A DNA stretch of 5,767 bases from Kiritimatiellia bacterium (GTDB lineage: Bacteria; Verrucomicrobiota; Kiritimatiellia; UBA8416; JABMPJ01). Under the pieces are notes generated by a model. That model was not told the origin of the DNA and ran no database searches. It saw nothing but the letters and a program-made list of their open reading frames with translations. Of this stretch, positions 1 to 5,760 are shown one piece after another. Both the position numbers and the translations under genes were made by a program. The DNA lies in the NCBI GenBank assembly GCA_029939545.1, contig JAOZSS010000158.1:1-5767 (forward strand), read 5' to 3'. The first letter of the stretch is position 1. The number at the start of each line of letters is the position of its first letter.

Positions 1-57
1 GATTCTCTCAACCACCCCCCATATATTGTGGAAGGGCGCATTTCGTCATCAGCCACC

Positions 58-110
58 CTGTTTTCTATGTTTTTTCTCTCTCAGGCAGGAGCGGGAGACC
101 GGTTACACCC
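58..110. repeat. Left arm of a 53-bp inverted repeat bracketing the window
   Basis: This stretch is the reverse complement of 5715-5767 with 51 of 53 bases identical. The differences are at 75 (T here, C in the complement of the other arm) and 95 (G here, A in the complement). Identity stops abruptly on the inner side at 111. The outer side (1-57) cannot be compared because the window ends at the tip of the other arm. Read on the minus strand, this arm encodes GVTGLPLLPEREKT and a TAG stop, the same tail that ends the ammonia-lyase at the other end (GVTGLPLLPERGKT). The codons before it on the minus strand show no resemblance to the lyase. It could be a terminal repeat of a mobile or invertible segment, a dispersed repeat, or an assembly fold-back. 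Confidence 0.9.
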
Positions 111-147
111 GCCGCATAAAGCAACACATAGACCTTGCGCTCTGATA

Positions 148-183
148 TCGGGGGGCCAGCTTTCCGTGCCCCCCGAGGTTTTT
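148..183 (+). terminator. Strong GC hairpin followed by a T-run: possible terminator or attenuator
   Basis: A perfect 9-bp stem is formed by TCGGGGGGC (148-156) and GCCCCCCGA (168-176), with an 11-nt loop. It is followed after GG by five T (179-183), the layout of a Rho-independent terminator for + strand transcription. The GAGG at 175-178, a usable ribosome-binding site for the ATG at 189, lies partly inside the 3' side of the stem. The hairpin could therefore hide a translation start instead of, or as well as, stopping transcription. No gene that would need terminating is visible upstream, so it may end a transcript entering through the left repeat or act as a leader element for the operon. 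On the minus strand there is no T-run. Confidence 0.45.
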
Positions 184-188
184 CTGGC

Positions 189-322
189 ATGGACAAAAGC
201 GACATCTGCACTGCACTGCCCAAGGAGAAGATGCGGAGCTTGACCGGGTGCGGCGGCTGTGCGACATTCGCCGTCAGTTGATGGAGCGCTGTCCCGGCAT
301 ACATCGTGCGAAATGGAGATAA
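189..322 (+). pseudogene. Short coding remnant or small gene with an apparent frameshift, just upstream of the operon
   Basis: ATG at 189 has a GAGG 10 nt upstream and opens MDKSDICTALPKEK. That frame continues to a TGA at 279-281, but after about position 228 the coding character passes to the frame one base back, which reads DAELDRVRRLCDIRRQLMER (230-289) and ends CPGIHRAKWR with TAA at 320-322. The joined product would be about 44 residues, highly charged, with a likely amphipathic helix in its second half. The downstream frame favours G or C at third positions, as in the neighbouring genes. TAA ends 3 nt before the GTG of the next gene, the spacing expected inside an operon. It may be a small gene with an indel (real or sequencing error), the 3' end of a broken larger gene, or chance. 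I do not recognise the family. Confidence 0.3.
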
Positions 323-325
323 GAC

Positions 326-1570
326 GTGCAGGTCAAGATCGTGTACCCGAAGTGGCCGAAGCTACCCAACCAGCAGGAGTTTCACCTGCCGCCCCACGGA
401 CCGGTCTGTTTCGCGGCGGCCATACCCGATGACATCGAGATTTCCTTCTGTGACGAGCATGTCGACACACTTTCGTTTGATGATGCCCCGGATCTCGTGG
501 CACTCTCCGTGATGCTGACCTGCCAGGTGCCGCGGGCCTGTGAGATTGCCGATCGCTACCGGGCGTTGGGGGTGCCGGTGATCGCGGGCGGCATTGCCAC
601 CATGTTGCACCACGAAGAGATGATGCAGCATGCGGATGCTGTCTTTCTCGGAGAGGCCGAGGGACATGTTGAGGAGATCCTTGCCGATCTGCGCAATGGC
701 CAGCTCAAACCCCTCTATGATTTCTTCCATGACTTCCCCGACATCACTCAGGTTGGCACGGCTCGGCGGAGCATTCTGAATCGTGAGCGCTACAATTTTC
801 ATGGCGTTCAGATGGTCGATCTCATCCATGCGTCGCGAGGATGCCGCTTTGCGTGCTATCCCTGTTGCACGGAGTTTCTGGGTGGTCGCAACTTCCGTCC
901 GCGTCCGATCGCTGCCGTCGTGGCCGAGATGGAGAGTATCGACAACAATCGTCTCTTCATCGTCGATAACTCGCTGGCCCAGGACGATCAGTGGGAGAAG
1001 GATCTGTTTCGGGCCATTGCGCCGCTCAAGAAGAAATGGATCTCACACCCGATCAAGGATGATGACGAGATTCTCAGTCTCGCCGCCGAGGCCGGGTGCT
1101 GGTACGTCTATCAGGCCGTATTCGATACGTCCGACGTGATCCGCAACCGCATCAAGCGATTGAAAGACCACGGCATCGGGGTTGAAGGTACGATTCTGCT
1201 GGGGCTGGATGATCACGATGAGGACACCATCAAGCGCCTGGTGGATTTCCTGCTGGAGGTGGAGCTGGACCTGGCTGAGTTCACCGTCCTGACGCCTTTC
1301 CCGCACACCCGCTCCCGCGCGGAGCTGGAGAAGGCGGGTCGTATTCTTCACAACGACTGGCGGCGATACACGGCCTCCGAAGTGGTTTTTCAGCCTGCCC
1401 TCATGAGTCCGGACAAGCTGGCCGAGATGCATCAGTATGCTTGGGATACGTTCTACGCCGACTGCAGTCAGGAACTGCGCATGGCTCGCCTGTTTATGAA
1501 TGTGATGCGGAAGGAGACGGCCGATGGAACGTACAAGCATCGCCGCATCTCGCGCGACAAGAAATGGTGA
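326..1570 (+). CDS. B12-binding domain radical SAM protein (first of two)
   Basis: The 414-residue product has the two-domain build of cobalamin-dependent radical SAM enzymes. An N-terminal Rossmann-type B12-binding domain (about residues 1-125) includes VIAGGIATMLHHEE (85-98) and the VFLGEAEG stretch (106-113) typical of these domains. The radical SAM barrel begins near residue 163 with CRFACYPC, a CxxxCxxC [4Fe-4S] motif (C173, C177, C180). Later landmarks also fit: a TILLGLDDHDEDTI region near 289-302 and a C-terminal stretch around LTPFPHTRSRAELEKAGR and DWRRYTASEVVF. A strict DxHxxG cobalamin-ligand motif is missing (only DEHVDT near residue 43), as in many class B enzymes. Such enzymes often methylate unactivated carbons, for example in hopanoids, but others do other chemistry; the substrate here is unknown. 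The GTG start is chosen for GGAG at 315-318, 7 nt upstream. The gene abuts the next enzyme by 1 nt. Confidence 0.9.
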   Translation: MQVKIVYPKWPKLPNQQEFHLPPHGPVCFAAAIPDDIEISFCDEHVDTLSFDDAPDLVALSVMLTCQVPRACEIADRYRALGVPVIAGGIATMLHHEEMMQHADAVFLGEAEGHVEEILADLRNGQLKPLYDFFHDFPDITQVGTARRSILNRERYNFHGVQMVDLIHASRGCRFACYPCCTEFLGGRNFRPRPIAAVVAEMESIDNNRLFIVDNSLAQDDQWEKDLFRAIAPLKKKWISHPIKDDDEILSLAAEAGCWYVYQAVFDTSDVIRNRIKRLKDHGIGVEGTILLGLDDHDEDTIKRLVDFLLEVELDLAEFTVLTPFPHTRSRAELEKAGRILHNDWRRYTASEVVFQPALMSPDKLAEMHQYAWDTFYADCSQELRMARLFMNVMRKETADGTYKHRRISRDKKW

Positions 1571-1571
1571 G

Positions 1572-2936
1572 ATGAAGATTCTGCTCATCTCGGCGAACGT
1601 GGCACAGGTGCCGTACCCTGTCTATCCCCTTGGCTTGGGTATTATTGCCGCTGCGCTTGAGAAGGCGGGTCACGCCGTGACTCAGTTCGACCTGCTTCAG
1701 AACAACCGATCGATGGAAGCCGTGGCTGCGGCCGTGCGTGAGGCCGACCCGGACATCGTGGGCATCTCGCTGCGCAACATCGACAACACCAATCTGCTTC
1801 ACGAGGAGCAGTACATTCCCTGCGTGCGCGAGATCGTGGCCACCGTGCGTCGCGAGTCATCCTGCCGCGTGGTGTTGGGTGGCTCCGGCTTCTCGATCAT
1901 GCCAGAGGTGATCCTTGATACCGTTGGGGCCGACTACGGGATCGTGGGTGAGGGCGAGAAGCTGATGGTGGATTTCGTTGCCGAAGCGGCGGTTGGCCGC
2001 TATCCCGAAACGCGCTGCGTGCGGGCCGCACCCGGCTTGATGGGCGGAGAGATGCCGGGCGCTGTCTATGATCGTGACATCATGCGCTTCTACCAGAAGA
2101 GCGGCAACCTGGCGGGGGTACAAACCAAACGCGGATGCACGCACCATTGCGTCTACTGCTCCTATCCCGTGTTGGAGGGGGCCGCGATTCGCCCGCGTGC
2201 GCCGCGCGATGTGGTGGCGGATATTCGACGCCTCATCGACGAGCACAACGTGGGTTACATATTCTTTACCGACTCCGTCTTCAACGACGAAGCGGGTCAT
2301 TTTCGCGAGGTGGTCCGTCAGATGCATCGCGAGGGTATTAATGTGCCCTGGACGGCATTCTTCAGACCGTCCGGGTTGGACACCGCTACTGTGACGCTAA
2401 TGAAGGAGACGGGCCTGCATGCCGCGGAGCTGGGGGCGGATGCCTCGAATGACACGGCGCTGAAGCGGTTGGGCAAGTGCTTCACCTTTGCCGATATTGC
2501 GCGCTGCAGCGATCTCCTGGTTGAACAGGGGGTCGCCTGTGCGCATTACTACATGTTTGGCTGCCCAGGCGAGACCGAGGCCCTTGTGGATGAGGGAATC
2601 GCGAATATCAGGTCGCTACAGGGCGCGGCCGTCTTCATCTTTATGGGCATACGTGTGCTGCCCGGCACCCCCCTGGCCGAGATCGCCCGCCGGGATGGCC
2701 TTTTCAGCGACGACAAGGAGCTGCTCGAGTCGGTCTACTATCTTGCCCCGGACGTGGATCGGGATTGGCTGGAGCAGCGGTTGACCGATGCGTTTGCCGA
2801 ACTCGACCACTGTGTGTTCCCGCCCGACAGTATGGATGCCAAGCTCCGCTTTCTGCACAGTTTAGGTCATGTTGGCCCACTGTGGGATCTGCTGCTTCGA
2901 AAGCGCAACCGCCGGTTGAGGAGTAAGAAGAAATGA
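1572..2936 (+). CDS. B12-binding domain radical SAM protein (second), similar to lipid-biosynthesis types
   Basis: With the ATG at 1572 the product is 454 residues and opens MKILLISANVAQVPYPVYPL, the normal start of a B12-binding domain. The Rossmann part spans about residues 1-140 and includes DIVGISLRNID (61-71), VVLGGSGFSIMPE (100-112) and DYGIVGEGE (121-129). There is no DxHxxG histidine, so cobalamin would be bound without a protein His ligand. The radical SAM motif is CTHHCVYC (C189, C193, C196) within a QTKRGC...CSYPVLEG context that I associate, from memory of the family, with B12 radical SAM proteins annotated in lipid biosynthesis clusters. Later FFTDSVFND (231-239), GADASND (288-294) and MFGCPGET (328-335) mark the barrel. 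The C-terminus is strongly basic (RKRNRRLRSKKK). An upstream in-frame start at 1524 lies inside the previous gene and would add non-family residues. Translation is probably coupled to both neighbours. Substrate unknown. Confidence 0.92.
   Translation: MKILLISANVAQVPYPVYPLGLGIIAAALEKAGHAVTQFDLLQNNRSMEAVAAAVREADPDIVGISLRNIDNTNLLHEEQYIPCVREIVATVRRESSCRVVLGGSGFSIMPEVILDTVGADYGIVGEGEKLMVDFVAEAAVGRYPETRCVRAAPGLMGGEMPGAVYDRDIMRFYQKSGNLAGVQTKRGCTHHCVYCSYPVLEGAAIRPRAPRDVVADIRRLIDEHNVGYIFFTDSVFNDEAGHFREVVRQMHREGINVPWTAFFRPSGLDTATVTLMKETGLHAAELGADASNDTALKRLGKCFTFADIARCSDLLVEQGVACAHYYMFGCPGETEALVDEGIANIRSLQGAAVFIFMGIRVLPGTPLAEIARRDGLFSDDKELLESVYYLAPDVDRDWLEQRLTDAFAELDHCVFPPDSMDAKLRFLHSLGHVGPLWDLLLRKRNRRLRSKKK
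2918..2936 (+). promoter_or_regulatory. Ribosome-binding site and ATGA start/stop overlap
   Basis: GAGGAG at 2918-2923 lies 9 nt before the ATG at 2933. The ATGA at 2933-2936 is both the stop of the second radical SAM gene and the start of the outer-membrane protein gene. This indicates translational coupling and a single transcript. Confidence 0.75.
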
Positions 2937-3820
2937 AACCTGTCTGTTGGGTGACCTTGTTTGTGCTCCTGTGCGTCCTGGTACAGCCCGGGGGCGGTGA
3001 GCCACTCTCTGTCGACGAGGAGGGGGACTCGGGGCACCCTCGGCCGCTGTGGGAGTTTGGGCTCTTCAACGGTGTAGCGCGCATACCGGACTACCGCGGA
3101 TCGGACGAGTATACCACTTACGTGGTACCCATCCCGTACGTCGTCTATCGCGGTGAGGTGGTGCGGGCTGGACGGGATGGCGTGAAAGGCATCTTGCTCA
3201 GGATGGGACGGCTGCAGACCGAGATGTCGCTACAGGGGAGCCCCCCTGTCTCAAGGGACAACCGGGCACGTGAAGGCATGTACAACGTGGGCGGTATCAT
3301 TGAGATCGGCCCTGCCCTGAAGTATGACTTTCTGGATCGAGCATCGCCCAACAATTTCTTCATCCGCGGAGCCGTGCGCGGTGTGTTGGCGTTTGACGTG
3401 CACAACGACTACCGTTCCAGCGCTCGCGGTGTTCGCATGGGACTCGGAATGGTCTACGGAAACCGCACGCTCTTCAAGGATAGTCGCATCACGTTCGGTG
3501 CTCGCTGTAGCGTCGATTTTGCGTCCAGCGAATACACGGATTATGTGTACGGCGTGCCGGCGGCGTATGCGCTGCCGACGCGGTCGGAATACCGGGGCAG
3601 CGGAGGCTATGTGGGGTTCTCGGCGTCCACCTATGCCACGAAGGCGCTCCGAAGAAAGCTGTGGGCATCCGTGTTCCTCTCCTGGAGCAATGTGGATGGT
3701 GCCGTATTCGCAGACAGTCCGTTGGTGGAAACCGAGAACAATACCGTTCTGGGCTGCGCGTTGATCTGGAGCTTCAAGGAGTCCCGCACGCTCGCACCGG
3801 TGCGTCCGGAGGCACGCTGA
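2933..3820 (+). CDS. MipA/OmpV family outer-membrane protein
   Basis: The 295-residue product begins with a short N-region, a hydrophobic core (about residues 5-18) and a Gly-rich stretch that fits a Sec signal peptide cleaved near residue 20-25. The rest is rich in alternating aromatic and small residues, as in a beta-barrel. Family signatures are PDYRGSDEY (52-60), the adjacent VVPIPYVVYRGE strand (64-75), YTDYVYGV (201-208) and the late SEYRGSGGYVGF region (218-229). Length fits the family (about 250-300). MipA was described as a scaffold between murein hydrolases and synthases; most other members are simply outer-membrane proteins of unknown role. A tail of about 14 residues follows the last predicted strand, NNTVLGCALIWSF, so the barrel does not end on the usual terminal aromatic residue. 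Being fused by overlap to a B12 radical SAM gene suggests a role in placing or housing an envelope-located product; that is inference. Confidence 0.88.
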   Translation: MKPVCWVTLFVLLCVLVQPGGGEPLSVDEEGDSGHPRPLWEFGLFNGVARIPDYRGSDEYTTYVVPIPYVVYRGEVVRAGRDGVKGILLRMGRLQTEMSLQGSPPVSRDNRAREGMYNVGGIIEIGPALKYDFLDRASPNNFFIRGAVRGVLAFDVHNDYRSSARGVRMGLGMVYGNRTLFKDSRITFGARCSVDFASSEYTDYVYGVPAAYALPTRSEYRGSGGYVGFSASTYATKALRRKLWASVFLSWSNVDGAVFADSPLVETENNTVLGCALIWSFKESRTLAPVRPEAR

Positions 3821-3861
3821 AGGGAGCATTCTGAGAAGCGAAACGAGTCAATGCGAGCAGC

Positions 3862-3890
3862 GCGAAATAGTTGTGCAAGATTTCGTTTTC
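3862..3890 (+). terminator. Possible weak terminator after the outer-membrane protein gene
   Basis: CGAAAT (3863-3868) pairs with ATTTCG (3880-3885), extended by a G-T wobble, around an 11-nt loop and followed at once by TTTTC. The stem is short and AT-rich, so termination would be weak. Its place about 40 nt after the stop codon is reasonable. Confidence 0.3.
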
Positions 3891-3900
3891 CCCAGGAAAG

Positions 3901-3928
3901 GGGTCAGGATACAGGAATCAGGAATCAG
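3901..3928 (+). repeat. Heptanucleotide tandem repeat block, four units of GNNNCAG
   Basis: Four exact 7-bp units follow one another: GGGTCAG, GATACAG, GAATCAG, GAATCAG. All share G at position 1 and CAG at positions 5-7 while the middle three bases vary. The pattern is the reverse complement of the CTGNNNC units at 4015-4049, so the two blocks form an inverted pair 86 bp apart. This resembles short tandemly repeated repetitive sequences known from intergenic regions of some bacteria (best known in filamentous cyanobacteria). It is not a CRISPR: there are no unique spacers. Confidence 0.75.
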
Positions 3929-3940
3929 AAGATTAAGGAC

Positions 3941-3950
3941 AGCGCAGAAT
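3941..3950 (+). repeat. 10-bp direct repeat, copy 1 (AGCGCAGAAT)
   Basis: This 10-mer recurs exactly at 4057-4066. Each copy follows a heptad block (12 nt after the first, 7 nt after the second). It may be part of a larger repeat unit or a chance match. Confidence 0.35.
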
Positions 3951-4014
3951 CAAACCCCAGGCTTCCAACGGGTTACAGATGCACAGAAGTGACCTCCGGC
4001 TGATGCCGGGTTTG

Positions 4015-4049
4015 CTGACCCCTGACGCCTGCCTCCTGAGCCCTGATTC
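4015..4049 (+). repeat. Heptanucleotide tandem repeat block, five units of CTGNNNC
   Basis: Five exact 7-bp units run head to tail: CTGACCC, CTGACGC, CTGCCTC, CTGAGCC, CTGATTC. All keep CTG at positions 1-3 and C at position 7. The first and last units are exact complements of GGGTCAG and GAATCAG in the block at 3901-3928. The unit order is not that of a simple long hairpin, so the two blocks are better seen as inverted copies of a degenerate heptad family than as one stem. Confidence 0.75.
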
Positions 4050-4056
4050 GGAGCGC

Positions 4057-4066
4057 AGCGCAGAAT
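4057..4066 (+). repeat. 10-bp direct repeat, copy 2 (AGCGCAGAAT)
   Basis: Exact second copy of 3941-3950, located 7 nt after the CTGNNNC block. Confidence 0.35.
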
Positions 4067-4067
4067 T

Positions 4068-4091
4068 CGCAAAGGGCTTCGCTCTTGTGCG
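4068..4091 (+). other. Imperfect hairpin upstream of the lyase
   Basis: CGCAAAGGGC (4068-4077) pairs with GCTCTTGTGCG (4081-4091) around a TTC loop, giving ten pairs with one bulged G (4087) and one G-T pair. No T-run follows, so it is not a typical terminator. Its right half overlaps the candidate -35 box at 4085-4090, which could make it an operator-like site, but this is speculative. Confidence 0.3.
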
Positions 4092-4113
4092 GCGGTGTCG
4101 CGTTAAGTAATAT
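4085..4113 (+). promoter_or_regulatory. Candidate sigma70-type promoter for the ammonia-lyase
   Basis: TTGTGC (4085-4090) and TAATAT (4108-4113) are separated by 17 bp. The matches to consensus are modest (3 of 6 and 4 of 6). A start near 4120 would give a leader of about 48 nt before the ATG at 4168. The location after a repeat-rich gap fits an independent promoter. Confidence 0.3.
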
Positions 4114-4167
4114 GCCGGCTCAGCCACGCGGAAGGCTTTGTGCGAAAGAGGAAAGGAATCGGTCCGG

Positions 4168-5760
4168 ATGATTGAACTGAATGGACACAATCTGACCCTT
4201 GAGGATGTGTGGAACGTTGCCAACCGGTCGGAGTCGTGCGTCCTGGCCGACAGTGCCCGCGAGCCCATGCGCCAGAGTCGGGCGCTTGTGGAGAAGTTGG
4301 CTGACGAGCCGCGCGCTATCTACGGGATCAATACCGGTTTCGGTCCACTGAGCCACACACGTGTGTCCTCCAAGGATCTTAAGCAGCACCAGATCAACCT
4401 GCTCCACCATCTTGCCGTGGGGCAGGGGAAGCTGTTCACGGCACCGGAGACACGTGCGCTCATGGTGACACGCGCCAATGCCCTGGCGCGTGGATTTTCC
4501 GGCATTAGGGAGTGCGTGGTCGAGCTGCTTGTGGACTGTCTGAATGCGGATATCCTGCCCGAAGTTCCCTCCGAAGGCTCGGTAGGCGCGAGCGGTGATT
4601 TAGCGCCGCTGGCACACATGGCGCGCCTGCTGGTCGGGCTCGGACACGTACGCGTTGGGGGTAAACGCATGACGGCAGCCGACGCACTTGAGGCGGCCGG
4701 GCTGAAGCCGGTGGTGCTGGAGTGCAAGGAAGGGCTGGCGCTGGTCAATGGAACATCCGTCATGACGGGGCTGGCGGCGCTGTCGACGCATGAGGCCGGC
4801 AAGGCGCTCGGCTGGATGGAGCTCCTTTCGGCATGCTGTTTCCAGGTGTTGTTCGCATCGCCCGAGGTCCTCTGTAGTCAGCTTCACAAGGCCCGGGGCT
4901 TCCGTGGGCAATCGTCGGTGGCCGCCAGAATTGCGGATTATCTCAAAACGCACCCAGGCTACAAGGACCGGATCGAGGGCCACAAATGGGGGTCGAACGC
5001 GAAGCCGGTTGAGGCGGGCGTCGAGATACAGGATTCCTACTCCATTCGCTGTGCCCCGCAAGTTCTCGGTGCATTCCAGGAGGCGCTCTGGCATGTTGAG
5101 CAGGTCGTAAATCGCGAGCTCAACGCCTCGACCGACAATCCCCTGATCTTTCCTGAGATGGAAACGGTCATCCATGGCGGCAATTTCTATGGCCAACAGA
5201 TCGCAATGGTGTCGGACTACCTTCGTCTGGGGTTGATCAAGCTCGGACTGTTCTCCGAACGACAGCTCGATCGCCTGGTGAACTGGCGCTACAGCATGGG
5301 GCTGCCGCCTCTGCTGGCTGGCGGGGCTCCCGGCCTGAATTCGGGGATGATGGGTTGTCAGATCCTGGCGACGTCCCTCGCGGCGGAGTGCCGCATCATG
5401 GGGATGCCGGCATCGATCCAGACGATCCCGACCAACGCAAACAACCAGGACGTGGTCAGTATGGGGACCGTTGCCGCCAAGATGACGCAGGAGCTGCTGC
5501 CCAAGGTGTGGACCCTGCTCGCGGTCGAATCCATGGCCGTGGCGCAGGCCGGCGCCCATCGCGAAGCGGGCACCATGGGGACCGCGTACCGTGACTTGCA
5601 GGACAGGGTCTTCGCCCTCTCGCCCCAGCTCGAGGAGGATCGCCCCCTCTTTGATGAGATCAAGGCCGTGTCAGAGATGCTGCAGTCCGAGACCGTTCAG
5701 CAGGCCTGCCTCACGGGTGTAACCGGTCTTCCGCTCCTGCCTGAGAGAGGAAAAACATAG
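4168..5760 (+). CDS. MIO-type aromatic amino acid ammonia-lyase, probable tyrosine ammonia-lyase
   Basis: The 530-residue product is a complete member of the histidine/phenylalanine/tyrosine ammonia-lyase family, which removes ammonia from an aromatic amino acid using the MIO group formed from Ala-Ser-Gly. Visible active-site elements in order: Tyr52 in YGINTGFGPL, ASG at 141-143 in GSVGASGDLAPL, Asn194 in LVNGTS, Tyr291 and Arg294 in YSIRCAPQ, TDNP (322-325), HGGNF (336-340) and NNQD (425-428). The selectivity pair lies in NLLHHLAVGQG and reads His81-Leu82, as in Rhodobacter sphaeroides tyrosine ammonia-lyase (NLVHHLASG); histidine lyases carry Ser-His there. The expected reaction is L-tyrosine to p-coumarate plus ammonia in the cytoplasm. 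ATG 4168 is preceded by AAAGGA at 4153-4158; an upstream TTG at 4138 is less likely. The last 14 residues (GVTGLPLLPERGKT) are encoded almost entirely by the right inverted-repeat arm and lie outside the conserved fold. An aminomutase or phenylalanine-preferring activity cannot be excluded. Confidence 0.93.
   Translation: MIELNGHNLTLEDVWNVANRSESCVLADSAREPMRQSRALVEKLADEPRAIYGINTGFGPLSHTRVSSKDLKQHQINLLHHLAVGQGKLFTAPETRALMVTRANALARGFSGIRECVVELLVDCLNADILPEVPSEGSVGASGDLAPLAHMARLLVGLGHVRVGGKRMTAADALEAAGLKPVVLECKEGLALVNGTSVMTGLAALSTHEAGKALGWMELLSACCFQVLFASPEVLCSQLHKARGFRGQSSVAARIADYLKTHPGYKDRIEGHKWGSNAKPVEAGVEIQDSYSIRCAPQVLGAFQEALWHVEQVVNRELNASTDNPLIFPEMETVIHGGNFYGQQIAMVSDYLRLGLIKLGLFSERQLDRLVNWRYSMGLPPLLAGGAPGLNSGMMGCQILATSLAAECRIMGMPASIQTIPTNANNQDVVSMGTVAAKMTQELLPKVWTLLAVESMAVAQAGAHREAGTMGTAYRDLQDRVFALSPQLEEDRPLFDEIKAVSEMLQSETVQQACLTGVTGLPLLPERGKT

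Larger units (their letters stand above)
3821..4167. other. 347-bp intergenic region without a gene
   Basis: No convincing coding sequence is seen on either strand between the outer-membrane protein and the lyase. The region holds a possible weak terminator (3862-3890), two heptanucleotide repeat blocks facing each other (3901-3928 and 4015-4049), a 10-bp direct repeat (3941-3950 and 4057-4066), an imperfect hairpin (4068-4091), a candidate promoter (4085-4113) and the ribosome-binding site of the lyase. It separates the three-gene operon from the lyase and suggests that the lyase has its own promoter. Confidence 0.75.

Noticed and set aside
28..243. Plus-strand open frame starting at GTG 28
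   Set aside because: It runs through the inverted repeat and the GC hairpin, has low-complexity composition, no ribosome-binding site and no recognisable domain.
65..304. Minus-strand open frame ending in the GVTGLPLLPEREKT tail
   Set aside because: Only the repeat portion resembles a known protein. The rest has no family resemblance to the lyase, and its reading direction opposes the small + strand frame and the operon leader. It is better described as a repeat arm than as a gene.
281..322. 13-codon frame MERCPGIHRAKWR as a peptide precursor for the radical SAM enzymes
   Set aside because: There is no separate ribosome-binding site, it is very short, and the upstream part of the same frame looks equally coding. 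Class B B12 radical SAM proteins with this domain build usually act on small molecules or lipids.
1524..1571. Longer N-terminus for the second radical SAM protein
   Set aside because: It would overlap the first enzyme by 47 nt and add residues unlike the family. MKILLISAN at 1572 is the expected start of a B12-binding domain.
3996..4013. CCGGC/GCCGG hairpin as a terminator
   Set aside because: Only a 5-bp stem with a TGAT loop and three T after it; too weak to call.
3901..4049. Heptad blocks as a CRISPR array
   Set aside because: Repeat units are only 7 bp with no spacers, and the two blocks are in opposite orientation.
4138..4167. TTG start for the lyase
   Set aside because: ATG 4168 has a good AAAGGA site and begins where family members usually begin. 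The extra residues MCERGKESVR are not family-like.
3933..4268. Minus-strand open frame across the intergenic region
   Set aside because: It crosses both the heptad repeats and the start of the lyase, and shows no domain or start signal.
4600..5559. Long minus-strand open frame opposite the lyase (319 codons)
   Set aside because: It is a shadow of the GC-rich coding strand; the + strand frame has a complete set of lyase active-site motifs.
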